A stretch of 64,000 nucleotides of DNA from Hymenolepis diminuta (GCA_900708905.1 CAADRB010000020.1:1134626-1198625), one strand, 5' to 3'; shown: positions 25,614-37,560, counted from the stretch's first letter. Made by a program: numbers and translations. The notes: generated by a model not told the origin, from the letters alone.

Positions 25614-28600
25614 CTAAATGTAAAGTTAAATATTATTTTCATCTATAATGATAAAGCCTAATTTAAAAACAAACATATATAGTGCACTTCAATCCATGGT
25701 GTGTTAGGTTTAGTGAGTTTGGGATATGGTTTCCTATATCCTTCTTGTGGAACTCTTTCAAGCATAAATCCTCAATAACCAGTCAAAAGCATAAACGATT
25801 TGTGCTCCTGTATGCGGGAAACTTCGAGAATTCCACACTAAAATAAAAAATAAAACATGAAAAGCGATAGAGAATTCTATGTCTGAGTTTGATTGAAAAG
25901 AACATCTTTATAAGAAAAGAAATTAAAATAAAATTCAACATGTATTATTTAAGTTTTAATCAAATATTTACAAATTTAACATGTGTCAAAATTTATCACG
26001 ATTATGAGTCGTTGCTTGGTATAATTTTGAGTAAATTGCTGAAAATTGTTTAATGTCGTATTGCAATTGAGTTCGAGGGATTTGGAAGCTAATAAAATTG
26101 CAACAGCATCTATGAGTTTGCAGGACAGACTGAGTAGTGCAACCGATTGCAAATTATTCCTGGTTAATTAGGAAATTATTTGTCCCTTTATCTTACACAG
26201 ATCGAGGAAAAATCTATTTTTCTCACAAATGGATGTGTATTAACTTATAATAAATCGAAAAGACATATGTGTTTATAGAGGATCTAACCGTCATTATTAT
26301 TGAATTTTAATCCAGAACGAAAGAGAAAGAGAAAATGTAATAGTGTCTTATAAGTGGAATTTTATAGTACTTTGACATAAATTCAAGATATGTAATTTTG
26401 CACCTCTATTACTTATATTCGAGAATACTTTTAGGAAATTCCGCAACGAAGCTTCAATAAAATGGACTTCAGTTTTGGGTTGCCACAGAAGGTCGCACTA
26501 GCTATCCTATTTCACAGATTCATAACTAAGGCTAATTAATCTAGACACCAGGGCGGTCTTTAGATTAACGGACGTCCCACGGCTGCAACAGTGAAATATA
26601 ATGCCTCCTGATTCTAAAAGCATAAATCTCCACTTCAAGGGAATTTGAGCGAGAACATTTAACTGCAAAGCTACCCATTGGAGGTGAATATTTTTAAAAA
26701 AGGAAGAAGTACATTATCTCTAGTGCCGAAATCACCGTTCTCCAGATTCCAAAAACCCTATTTTCGTTTACACTTCCAAATGTCATTCTCTCATTTGACA
26801 TCGGATTCATTATCAGTTCCCTCATAGGATCTTTTGACGAAGAAATAGCGCTTATTCTTCTGAACTGAGTATTGATAGTGTAATATCTCTGATCACACAG
26901 AGGCCAAATTTTTCAACGATTTACTATTAGCCAAATAGTATTGTGTACACGACTCTAGATTAAATTTTACACTTTTCAGGTTGTTCGTGTTTAATGAACG
27001 TATTTCACTCTGTCGAGTACTGAATCACCAAATTTTCGAAGTTTGACTTCGACCTCTACTTTCCTGAGTGACGTCAAGTCTGTGAAGTTCAAATGTCCCT
27101 GACTTGTTTTGGTCAGTTACATCTTCTCAGTACTTTTGTATCTTCTAAAACTGATAAATCATTTTGCAGCTGTGGTCTGTAGTACTCTCTACTTTTGCCC
27201 TATTTCTAAGCGATGTAATAAAAGGACAAATTAAGCTTTCTATTTCTGGTAACTTTGTTACATTCCTATTACAAATTATTACACAGTAACAAAAATTTAA
27301 CATATGCACTCTTGTTTCCACTGAATAAAGTATATAACCTTGGATATAAAACGTAGCCTAGCATCCGTATGAGGTAAACTATCTAAAATTGAAAAAAAAT
27401 TCAGTCTTGTAACTTAGCAACAGTTCACATCTTAGCTGATTTTATTAATGAAATACACCATTTTCATATGCCTTGAATACAGGATAATTAATAGAATATT
27501 GATTGGTCAGTAATATGAAAGTATGGAGGCGAATAAGGCAAAAGGGTAGGCAGAAAATCTAGCATCAGCGATGAGATCGCGAGACCAATGTTCACCAGTG
27601 CACATCCGGTGGGGTGTGTGCCTAACCACCCTGGTTAATTCAGGTCAACATGAAATGTGGAAGCTAGCAGAATTCCGTAGGATGCGTTCATTCAAGGTAC
27701 ATAATACTAGTGCGATTTCCCATTCATTTGTCTTCTTTTGATTTCAAACGTCAATAAACTCAATATGGGTGCTTGTATATTAATTTAATTAAACCCTTTT
27801 CAGAGATGCTATCATCTCAAGGACATTTCCAAAAATTGAAACTTTTTTGTTAACTTATTTCTTTCAATTGGCCAAAAACATAAATTTTTTGCATTTGCTG
27901 CGTAAAATAAGCTTGAAAAGCAACAATAAAAGTTCCCTTTTGAAAAATTACGAATCTATAATTAAAATCTTTCTCCTTTAATAGCATCCTTCTCGTCCTC
28001 ATCTAAAATTTAGGGAAAAATATTTCAATATTGCATTATTCCTATTATTTTGGTTTTAAAATATGTTTACCAATTTTGTTGGGTTTTTTCTGTATGAAAA
28101 TAAAATAAATATATTTCATTTTCACAAATAGTGCAACAGGCACATACATTTGTTTAACTACAATGCTATAATTTACCACTTTATCCTTGAGTCTGACAGA
28201 AACTGACGTCTCCTGTTTTTTAACCTCACCTAAAAATTTAATTAATCCTCGTCAGATTTTTGCATATTCAAGAAGTTTTTATTTATGTTAACAAAAGATA
28301 AAAGTAGCAGAATCCCTGCGTAGTTTCAAATGAACCATAAGACTATTCGAGTAAAGCGGTCGTATTTAAAGGGAAATGAGATTTCATTCCATAATTTTTC
28401 AAACTTAGAATTAATCCGTTTAAAGTCCTCTACTGCGGATTTTCAAAATATGTTGAGGGCTTTATTTCCAAATATATCCTTCAAAATATTTGCATTTAAA
28501 TCGATTTCGATGATCTTAAGCTTACTCGATTGAACCTCAGTCATTTCTTTTTCCTCCGAAACCGGGCATTCACATTTGTCTAAAGTGTTTAAAAGTTCAA

Positions 28601-28669
28601 ATTAATTAGTTTAATTACCATTATTTAATTAAGCACAGTATAATTTTTACATAATATTAAGTAACTTAC
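25614..28669. other. Spacer or long intron within the gene B region
   Basis: About 3 kb of AT-rich sequence. I saw splice-like pairs here (for example 17 nt near 26178) but none that is a multiple of 3 with an open phase-1 frame. If the micro-exon segments on both sides belong to one transcript, this is an intron. Confidence 0.3.
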
Positions 28670-28681
28670 ATGGTCTCTTGG
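28670..28681 (-). CDS. Candidate 12-nt micro-exon, gene B region
   Basis: Just 12 nt lie between an acceptor TATTTTAG and a donor GTAAGTTA. In phase 1 it adds KRP between split codons. Both splice signals are strong, but so short a segment can occur by chance. Confidence 0.35.
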
Positions 28682-28755
28682 CTAAAATACAATAAATGGA
28701 GTAGCAGTATTCATTCACAGAATAAATAAGATAGGTAATTTAAACATGAACATAC

Positions 28756-28815
28756 GTTCAGTCCACGCGTTTTTGTTGCAACGCTCCTCATCATCAAACC
28801 CTACTCCCATTTGGT
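28756..28815 (-). CDS. Candidate 60-nt micro-exon, gene B region
   Basis: The acceptor CTTTTTATCAG and donor GTATGT flank 60 nt. Two frames have stops; only phase 1 is open, encoding QMGVGFDDEERCNKNAWTE. It is one of the better-supported members of the series. Confidence 0.5.
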
Positions 28816-28922
28816 CTGATAAAAAGAAAATTTCATTAAATTTCCTTATTACATCTCAAGTGCACACAACTTAAAAACTTGAAAATAATAAAAAATACGC
28901 AGATATAAACCGAATCTCTTAC

Positions 28923-28970
28923 GTTGATCCTTTTTTGCCTTGTCTCTGCTCCCCAATTGCCATAACTTTG
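28923..28970 (-). CDS. Candidate 48-nt micro-exon, gene B region
   Basis: The donor GTAAGA is good; the acceptor is AAG behind a TTTTTT tract. Length is 48 nt. Phase 1 encodes KLWQLGSRDKAKKDQ; phase 0 is also open, so the frame here rests on agreement with its neighbours. A shorter acceptor (GAG) would give 21 nt in the same phase. Confidence 0.4.
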
Positions 28971-29090
28971 CTTATAATATTCAAAAAAGAACAAATTGAA
29001 ACAATCAAGGAGTTTTTAAGAAAATCAAAAAAAAAATTTGATGGTTTTAATAATTTTGTCATAACGTAAGAGGAAATTCGTTTCACTTAC

Positions 29091-29132
29091 ATTTCGGTTC
29101 CTTACTTTCCTGCTTAAGTAGATCCCTTGAAT
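29091..29132 (-). CDS. Candidate 42-nt micro-exon, gene B region
   Basis: The acceptor CTTTTTCCAAATAG and donor GTAAGTG flank 42 nt. Phase 1 is open, encoding SRDLLKQESKEPK. It is the most 5' member seen of the array that runs toward the decayed kinase; no leader exon was identified upstream of it before the gene A stop at 30002. Confidence 0.45.
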
Positions 29133-29429
29133 CTATTTGGAAAAAGGCATAATAATAAGATCAACTTTTGGATAATTTAAAAAATTGTATTTCAGGTCGC
29201 TTCTCTATCTGAATTGGCACCTATAAGAAGCATGCAAAGCCTTTAAAATAGAAGTTATTGCAATAAATTTAGGCATGATTTTAAATAACATTAAGAATTT
29301 ATAAGCAAATGAAATAATAAGTGAATAGGTATTGCCTAGAGTAAACTCTATGAGCATTGTTATTTTAAAATAGGTTGCTAACCTCATCTTCCCAGTCTTA
29401 GAACTTGAATCATAGTTGCGTAACTAATC

Positions 29430-29660
29430 ACAAAATGAACCAGTTGGTAGGAAAATCCGGAATATCGTGAACATGAGGTTACCCATGTATCTGACAATCA
29501 CGCCGTGAAATATAAATACCTAAACATAAGTCAATTTTATGGGAGTATGGGAACGCAATGCTATAATAAGCGTAATAAATTAAGACTCATGTTATCTTAG
29601 CTCCATTTTCTTCTTCTTGACTCTCTAGCCATTCCATACTTTAATGGACCCGTTTGCTAT
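29430..29660 (+). repeat. Dispersed repeat family R1, diverged copy 5
   Basis: Diverged match: CCAGTTGGTAGG, then GAATATCGTGAACATGAGG, ACCCATGTATCTG, and a pyrimidine-rich end near 29600-29640. Confidence 0.4.
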
Positions 29661-29879
29661 TCCCCTTATGTAGACGCCTTCCTGTGATTAAAACTTATAA
29701 AAGCGTTATTAGCAGTGTCAAAATAAAAATAAGAGTTTAAATTTATCAATAAGAAATAAAATTTTACGGGCAAAGAGTTATTAATCGACAATGCAAAAAT
29801 CTTGGTATCAGGACTGATATCTTCAAATTTATTATCATGAAGCTTTTCCGGTGATAAACTCAACTTCTATCACACCCCT

Positions 29880-30001
29880 TTTAGCCTAATATAATGAGTA
29901 CGGATGGCTGTTAAATTGACTGGGTGTACATCAGTGGGCATCGAACTCGCAACATCTATCATCACAAATAAACACCATAATCGGTGCACCACCTGTACAC
30001 A
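29880..30001 (-). repeat. tRNA-related SINE-like repeat R2, copy 3
   Basis: On the minus strand: GGTGGTGCACCGATTATGG (A-box-like), then GCGAGTTCGATGCCCAC (B-box-like), then a tail. It starts immediately after the stop codon of kinase gene A, so it probably forms part of that gene's 3' UTR or lies just past it. Confidence 0.55.
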
Positions 30002-33000
30002 CTATCTTTTATAATCAATTATTTTATGCAACAACTTACTCATTCTATGTGCTCGTTGAAATGGTGTGGATGATTCACTCCGTGGTGGCGGAGGTGGAGG
30101 AGGTGGCGGTTGATCAGTCTGGTTATTAGAGGTTTTCGATTCTGTGAGATCTTTAACAATGTCACTAAATGAAAGTCTCTCCTCAGGTTTCAACTGCCAA
30201 CAACGCTCCATAAGTGTTGCCATTTTATCTGGTGTATTAACTGGCCTATCCAGTCGTTTGCCTTCTTGGAGGAGAGCACTCAATCTGTGCCCCGGGACAT
30301 CACTATAAGGCAGACTTCCAAAACTGTAAATCTCCCACACCACAACCCCAAAGGACCAGACATCTGCCCTATTTTCGAACTCATTTTCATTTGCCAATAC
30401 CTCGGGGGCCGTCCATCTGACTGCTATCAACCCTGAACTGTACTGCGATTCAAATGGTCGGCTCAAACCAAAATCACCTATCTATCAAATACATAAAATT
30501 AATTGAACAAAAAATAAAATAACGAAGAGTAAAATAAAATGCAAGAATGAAACCTAAAATTAATAAGTATTAAACATTGATAAAATTAAAAAATGCAAAT
30601 TTAAATTCTTCACAATTTTTTTAACTGTAAATTGATAGTATGTTTTAATAAATCATAATTATAAATATTAAATGTACACATTCTAAAAAGTTTTTTAAAT
30701 AAGTCATATTTATATTAACATTAGAATTTAACAATAAAAATTTACTTTGATATCGTTATTTTTATCCAGGAAAATATTTCGGGCGGCGAGATCACGGTGG
30801 ACGAGTTTGTTTTCTTCCATAACTTGCATTCCTAATGCAATTTGAAAGACATATCGGTACTGATTGATTCGCTCTATGTGGTTCTTCTCATTGTTATTTA
30901 GAAATACCGACTTAAGACGTTCTTGAAGGCATCCGTTGGGCATATACTCGGTTACAACATAGAGATTATTTCGATCACTGTACCAGCCAATAAAAGGGAG
31001 AAGGTATTTATTTCCATCGCTCCCAGAAAAGGTTGCCAAAACTGCTAACTCCATTCCTCCGGTTAATGCGTATTCAGATTCTTGTTTTACGCGTTTTATT
31101 GCCACCTGTCGAGTTACATTTGAATTTTTCTAATTGAAAATAAATAGGAATATACCAGTTTAATGATCATCAGTATTATGTAACTTTCATATACACATTT
31201 TTTCATTATGAGAAAGCAGTTGACATCGGTTTAAAGTCAGTCCACTAAATAATATATGAGAAGGGAATTAAGACCTTGACAGTAAAATCAAGGTATCAAC
31301 GAGTCCTTCTTAGTTTGACTTTTGGATTTTGGTGGCACAATACTTACATAGTAAGTAGTTCACTTTCCTTAATTCAAATTTCATTATTCTTCATCTGGAT
31401 TATAAACAAATTCTTGTCTGCGATGTCTAATGCTCAGAGCTGAGATAACTAAAATTTTCTCACCAAAAATATTTTACTTTAAACATTACCAGAGGTAGAA
31501 GTTAAAGTATTGGACCATTTCAGCCAATTACTTAGCAAACAGAAGTTTAAGAATTATCCACAATATCAACGAGCTGAAGCAAATGCAGGATTGAAACCCC
31601 ACACAGCACTGAATTTTTAGAATTACGTCTATAAACGCAAGACTTGGAACTGTTACTCGGCACCGTCTGTATTTCAGTTATTTATAGGACAGTTATGACG
31701 TAATCGGGTTTCGACAGATAGAATCAATTCGAATACGAACACCTATGGACGAAATCAGAAAATCAATACATTCAAGTGTGTTATTGCATATGGAAATAAC
31801 ATTAGCCTTTAACAGCTAAACCAAATGGTATGGAAGGGCCCAGAAATAAATCAGCGGGTCAACAGGCTCTGAACATAGTGGACATAATCTCACTCATGAC
31901 TGAGAGTCAAATGGCGAAGATGGAATATTACAACATCATAATGTGGATTCCATCCTTTTCGAAAATATGGACAACTCAGTGCTCCAAAGTAATATTTTTG
32001 GTGTACTGGTTTCATTACTCCCCTATTTTTAACCCACTCATTCGTTTCTTACCCTACTATACTTGTTTTGTTATTTCCTGGCTCAGATGCTTCCCCAGCA
32101 ACAAAGGTTTTTGTTGAGCCACTGGCAACAAGAACTTACAAAACCACAATTTGTATGTGAGTGCTGATCAAAAATAATCAGCGAAACTTGGGGCCAAACG
32201 TATTATTTATACAAGATGATTTTACAGCTCTCCCCTTTACGATAATTATAAGGAAAGTAGTGGAAAATTTAAAATTTCTAGAAGTTTCTAGAAATAAATA
32301 AGTTCCTTTGGACACTAACCATAGCTTTATAAATTTAATGAAAGAATGCATTGAAAGTCAAAGATTCGTATTTAAATACCATTTTGATCATTACATTTTA
32401 CCCTAATCATTTCTTATTCTCATAAAGGCTGAAGGGGGCGAGCATCATGTAAATTAAAAAATAGAAGGACCGCGCCTATCCCATCCTGAGTAAGTTAGAG
32501 AAGTTGTATGATAGCTGTTCTGGCTACATCTCCTAAGGAAAGATCTTCAGTTAGTCTTGTAATAAATAGGGCATTAATAATATACAGAGGGCGAAAGAAA
32601 TAGTGACACAATATAGATTAACTTGGCTAAATTTACATGAGAGAAAAAAAAAGAAATGTTTCGAGAAGCCGATTTGAGTCTTTTCGGTCCTCCTAAACTA
32701 CTTTTACAGAATCATTCCTCGTGCATTGGATCATCAATTATTGGATTTCTGCGTTAGTGTCGCGATATGCAATAACTGGTAACCAATTATTTCCTAGGCT
32801 AAATAAGAAAAATTTCTTCTTAATAAATAAATCGATATCTGAATTTGTTCATACAATGCAGATGTTTCCTTTATTAATATGCGACTTTATGGGACACCAT
32901 TTTTATGGTAGCCGAGTCTTTAGTGCCGGAACGCATGTAAGCTTTTTTGAGACAAGGCGACTTGAGCTTGACTGACTGCCTCAGGTCCACAAGTGTGTGT

Positions 33001-33854
33001 AGTTTCCATATTAAATTTATTGTAATTGACAAGAAAATAAGATGGAATCTATTCTCTTGTGTTCTCTCTGGGATTTTCTTAGACTTTTGTACTTGGTTCC
33101 CAATGGGTTACAATAATTCCTATTATTATTTTAAATCAAATGCTAAGAAGGAATAGTCCTTAGTATTCTAATAAGAGAAATAAATAGTAATTAGACATAG
33201 ATAGAATTGTTTAATAATTCGATATATTTTATTTGGAGCTTATTTTAAATTCGAAAATTTATATAGAAAGCGGAAAAAGAAACTCACGGAATCACAGTAT
33301 TTTCCAAGAAATACTTCTCCAAATTCTCCCTTACCAAGATTTTTTGAATCATTGTCATCATCTTTAATCTGAATACTATCACTCTTTAGGCGGAACCTTC
33401 CAACAAAGTACAATAAATCTTGTTTGTAGATCAATGTTGCACCCATTCTACGACTTGCTTTTTCAGTACCAGTTTTCTTAAAAAAAGAAAACATTATCTG
33501 AGTAACGCCACAATTTACCTTAACTACGTCCTGCATTAATTCAGAAAGCAATCTTCCTTTACATACTGTACGTCCACTTTCCTCAACTGATACTTCATAT
33601 TGATCTTCATAAGTAACTTTATGTAAATCACCATCCACACCCTTCTTTAAAAACAAACTCCCGTCATTTTTGGTAAATATTCGCCATCCCTTTTTGTCAG
33701 CCTGTTCAACATCTGAAAATTTGTCCATATCTCCGTAGTAACCTTCTGTCCAGATGTTGTCCAGATCTGGTAGTTCTTTAATAAAGTAAAATGGCATCAG
33801 AATATGCACACTTCCATCCTTTTTAGGCAAATATAGCACATTGGAACAATGACA
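30002..33854 (-). CDS. Gene A: tyrosine protein kinase with intact catalytic motifs
   Basis: Three exons join in frame, all phase 0: 33288-33854, 30746-31105 and 30002-30481, giving 468 residues; more 5' exons must exist. The product should transfer phosphate from ATP to tyrosine. Motifs (numbered in this fragment): glycine loop LGKGEFGEV 173-181, VAIK with Lys193, possible alpha-C Glu208, VHRDLAARN 291-299, DFG 312-314, VRWTAPE 330-336, then DVWSFGVVVWEIYSFG and CWQLKPEERLSF. HRDLAARN and RWTAPE mark a tyrosine kinase. The tail holds nine prolines, a possible SH3 ligand, and ends IIDYKR. The 170 residues before the kinase (KKDGSVHILMPFYF, KKGWRIFTKNDGSLFLKKG) match no domain I know. I see no membrane segment between them and the kinase, so receptor or cytoplasmic type is open. 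Related copies are B (dead) and perhaps C. Confidence 0.88.
31850..32110 (+). repeat. Dispersed repeat family R1, copy 6
   Basis: One of the fullest copies: AGCGGGTCAACAGGCTCTGA, GTGGACATAATCTCACTCATG, GAGAGTCAAATGG, ATATTACAACATCATAATG and AATATGGACAACTCA, all in the same order as at 1141-1330. The open frame across it (31830-32117) is a by-product. It lies upstream of gene A's kinase exon, inside the intron between 31105 and 33288. Confidence 0.65.
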
Positions 33855-35116
33855 CTAGTAATAAAAATTACAGTTCACACACGAATTTCCTATTTATCCA
33901 ATCACCAGGATAGGTTTCGAATAACGCTCTCCCCAATATGTTCGATAATTTGACTACTTCGAATAAATTTAATTTGTCCTTAGGATCTAGGATTCCTATA
34001 TATAAAGTTCCTTCTGATTATCTTTGCATTTTCAGTAATATCAGGAGTTTCGATCATTCTAGTGAAAATGATCCGAAGAGAGACGATAGAATAGGAATTT
34101 TTCTTCAGACTGGTCCCAGAACACCTTTGCTCAGTCTCAAATAGGTGTTGGGAAAAGTAATTCAAAATGTGAGACACAGAAGGCTATCTAAAGAACTGTG
34201 TGGATATTTGCTTGAGAAGATATAGATATAGAATGACCGCCGGTCCTATAATGAATTAATTTCAGCTTAAATTTCTGTGTCTTATTCTTAGCATTCCTTG
34301 TTTTACTCATTCCTGTCAATTTCATTTTTCCTAATGTTTAGTGTAGGATAATTTCAATTTTCGAGAGAGCCAATTTTACTTTCTATCCCTCGAGTGACTC
34401 TGTTTATGTCAAATATGCGTTATTAATCTATGCGTCAGTCTCATATGCGGGAGCCTTTTATACACATTTCTGTTGACTACAACGACTTCACTCCATTCCT
34501 TTTATAAGTGTGAATAAGACATTGAGTGAGTTTTAGCTTATTGTATATATTCAAGTGCTTTTATTTAATTCCTGTGTGTAATTCATATATTCAATCCATG
34601 CTGTGGTATTCAATTTCTCGGAACTCTATTCTATGTTTATGATATCAAGAAGCAAGCGATGCCAGATTCAAGTATTTCAATCCGCCTCTGGAATACTTAA
34701 AAATATAAAAGTCAGAACCAGTAGGAATCAAAAAATTAACTCCAATCATATCTATGGTAGATAGGATAAGAAAGCAAATGCTATAACCCTCAACACATTT
34801 AAAGCCAAACAGCATCTCGTAAGACTACGACTCAGTTTCAACTGTTCCCAATAATTTGCCGAAAGAAGAAAAACTAATTCAGATTTTCTTAAAGAAAATT
34901 CTCCAATTCCGCGTTTTCATAACGGTACCAAGGGTTTCTGATACGGTTACGTTTCCTCAGAGCCATGATGTATGAAGAGCTAGCTTAGCGAATTCTCATG
35001 AAAAATTCTGCAGTCAGCAAAGAAAACATTGCTGCTTTAAAATTCTTTCCACCTCTTCTATCCTAAAGCTTCTTTTGAGTTACCAGATACTAAGGAAAGT
35101 TATTAAAAAGGCTTAC

Positions 35117-35164
35117 AGATAGTCAAACTGATCAAATCGCCGAGGAAGCTTTCGTTTGATGAGG
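35117..35164 (-). CDS. Candidate 48-nt micro-exon upstream of kinase gene A
   Basis: The acceptor TACCTTGACAG and donor GTAAGC flank 48 nt. Phase 1 is open, encoding SSNESFLGDLISLTI. It is phase-compatible with both the 36-nt segment at 36012 and the hydrophobic leader-like exon at 35842, which all end in phase 1. A further exon is needed to pass from phase 1 to the phase-0 start of the kinase exon at 33854. Confidence 0.45.
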
Positions 35165-35841
35165 CTGTCAAGGTATAAACCACCAACAATGTTGATTAAT
35201 GTCTCTAGAAGCTGAATTTCCCATCTCAAGGGACTTCCAGGGAAGACTGTGAAGTACGAGGCCGTCAAATGTATACGAATATTCTATCAAATCACTTTTA
35301 CTGGCCGACTTTTGATTACTTTAAGTTTCATAAAAGAAGGGGGTGGTTGAAATGTCACATTTCCCCATCAAAATTGACTTCGAATTCAGTGTCATTCTCT
35401 TCAAAAGGTTTTAAAAGAAAGAGGACATTTTCTTCTGAGCCTATATGGTGTGAAATTAAGAATCTATATTCCGCAAACCCAATCTTCCTACTATATCTCC
35501 AAATTATTCTCTCAAAGCTATAACTATGCTTCCGATTATTTAAATACTATAATATATGCCGTCTTTGTTGATAAATGGTCATATGTAATGATTCTTCAAT
35601 CTTAAGTTCTTTTAGAACTTGATTTAATTAATTGATCCATAAATATAAAACTGTGCAAAAGACGGCTCTGTGACCTTGAAACCAAGCGCACCAAACGTTT
35701 GTATCTATTTTAAGCATACGCGATTACACGGGTGGCAGTGCGCTTGTCAAAAGTAAAACTCATTGAACTATTGTCAGTACGAAAGCACAAGATATTTAAT
35801 GATTTTAATTAATAATAAATTAAAGATTAAATCTGACTTAC

Positions 35842-35957
35842 TCTCTGAAATATTCAAATAGTGTTCCTTATTTTTTATGCACTCAGATTTATCAACGGCG
35901 ATCGGTGTAAAGCAAATAAAAGAAGAGATAAAGAAAATACATATCGTAGTTTTATCT
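35842..35957 (-). CDS. Candidate leader exon with hydrophobic segment, gene A region
   Basis: The donor GTAAGT is strong; the acceptor GAATTTAG is fair. The open frame begins in phase 2 and ends in phase 1. It reads DKTTICIFFISSFICF, then TPIAVDKSECIKNKEHYLNIS. The first part has the shape of a signal peptide core followed by a polar, potentially extracellular start. No ATG is present in this frame, so an upstream exon would have to supply it. A different frame of the same DNA also starts with ATG and is hydrophobic (MNLEIKLRYVFSLSLLLF) but hits a stop after 30 codons, so the frame choice is not certain. Confidence 0.4.
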
Positions 35958-36011
35958 CTAAATTCATGTAAAATTTAATTTAAGCTGAAAGAGCTTGCAA
36001 AATAGATTCAC

Positions 36012-36047
36012 CTGCGTTAGATGTCAACGGTTCGACTGGATCTGGTT
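36012..36047 (-). CDS. Candidate 36-nt micro-exon upstream of kinase gene A
   Basis: The acceptor AATTCTAG and donor GTGAAT flank 36 nt. Two frames contain stops; phase 1 is open and encodes PDPVEPLTSNA. It directly follows the 30-nt segment at 36181, with which it joins in frame through a split Gln codon. Confidence 0.5.
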
Positions 36048-36180
36048 CTAGAATTAGTAAGACAAAAATACATAAATAATTATTACGATTATTTATTGGG
36101 ATAAAACAGCATTACAGCGTTTTTTAACTTTTCCACTTAAAAAAGTATTTTAAAAATAAACATTGAGAAGTTTTACTTAC

Positions 36181-36210
36181 GATTAGTAGTCCTATCTGGG
36201 AGAGGGGGTC
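36181..36210 (-). CDS. Candidate 30-nt micro-exon upstream of kinase gene A
   Basis: The acceptor AAAATTCAG and donor GTAAGTAAA flank exactly 30 nt. Phase 1 encodes the proline-rich piece PPLPDRTTN, a PxxP-type sequence. The pair with 36012-36047 is the neatest of the phase-1 segments. Confidence 0.5.
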
Positions 36211-37461
36211 CTGAATTTTAAATAAATGAAGATAAATTTGACAATGCAAAGAAAGTAAAATCGTGAACTAAATTAACTATGGCTATCTAGATTTTATTAC
36301 ACGCTCATCATCTTAAAGCAGAAAAACCTTAAATTCAGTTTAACTGAACCTCTAATAATTGTTAGTCTTTCAAGGATTCCGTTCTGAAATTATTGTAATC
36401 TATTGCCATCCACAAGAAGCAACTGAAATCGAGTAAGTAAGGTTCAAGTAAATTAAAACTGCCAAAAATTTCCTCGAAATTTCAGAGATTTCGCGTGCAC
36501 TTCTTCATTACTTTGAAAATATTGCAAAATATTGCGTTTTTTAATAATTAGGCGACTTTTACTTTGCCTTCGTTAGTAGAGAATTTTCGAAATGTATATA
36601 TTGTGCAATTATTTTTTATTAATACTTGGTTAAATTTATATCATTTCAGCATAAAAATAGTTTATAATGACTGATAAATGAGCTTAATCGCATATTATAA
36701 CCTAACAATCCAAATTATGTAACTTATTAATCGGCAGGCTCTTAATTGCTCAGTGGGAATGAAATGACCTCATGCATTGACCGATGGGAAATGAGCGATA
36801 ACACAGTCGAAAATATGAGAAAAAATCACAAATAAATAAATAAACGAACGAATGACGAAGAAATTATAAAATGTAGTCATCGAAACGAACAAATTATTCT
36901 ACTTTAAAAAGAAACACAATAATCCTTCCTATTTCTAGAGCTATTATTTCATTAGACGATAGAAAATTTGGAGATATATATCAAAATAAAAGGAAAAGTA
37001 AACCTACGAGTTTAAGAAAATACCATAAAATATTTGTTGAGTATCGCACCTGTATTCAACCTCTCGTATGGCAGGAAGGTTCTCTTAGTCTCTGCGCCTA
37101 AGTCACGGGATGAAAACAGAAAAAAATGAAAAATATACACAACGATTGAATTCCAATTATATTAATTGTAAAAATGAAATAAACCTTTGACGTCAGTGGG
37201 CTTGCATAAATATAAACTTTTTAAGTATTACTTGATCAAAATTAAAGAGTAATTTACAGTAGTATTTTATAAAATGATGCGCAATCTTTCTAAATATTCT
37301 GAAATATTTTTAAAAATATATATAACTTCGATGTTATTGAGCAAATATTGTTACTTTGAACGTAGGCTTAAATAAAAATTAGTAATCACGTTTAAATCAA
37401 AATTGTTATTTTAATTTGATGAAATCACATGTTTCACTTCTGGAAATAATTAAAAGATAAA

Positions 37462-37500
37462 AGGTAGAAACTGAAGATAAAATTTCTTCAGTTTCTACCT
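37462..37500. other. Perfect 16-bp inverted repeat with 7-nt loop
   Basis: Positions 62-77 of this hundred (AGGTAGAAACTGAAGA) are an exact reverse complement of positions 85-100, with a 7-nt AT-rich loop. It would fold into a stable hairpin. It is shorter than a typical microRNA precursor stem; a small palindromic element is also possible. Confidence 0.8.
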
Positions 37501-37560
37501 CATTTCATAAAATTTCATGATTCTAGAATATTTAAGCTAGTGTGTAATTTATCAATTTAC

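Noticed and set aside
28156..28173. An 18-nt segment between ATTATAG and GTATGTG on the minus strand.
   Set aside because: Phase 1 and phase 0 both contain stops, unlike the other members of the series.
28574..28579. A 6-nt segment (ACAAAT) between TTTAG and GTGAAT on the minus strand as a further micro-exon.
   Set aside because: Such short pairs are frequent by chance, and in phase 1 it joins to the next segment at 25590 to give a TAA stop. I kept it out of the feature list.
33980..34177. A 65-codon open stretch on the minus strand just upstream of the gene A kinase exon.
   Set aside because: It would be the right place for the missing phase-changing exon, but I could find no convincing acceptor and donor pair around it.
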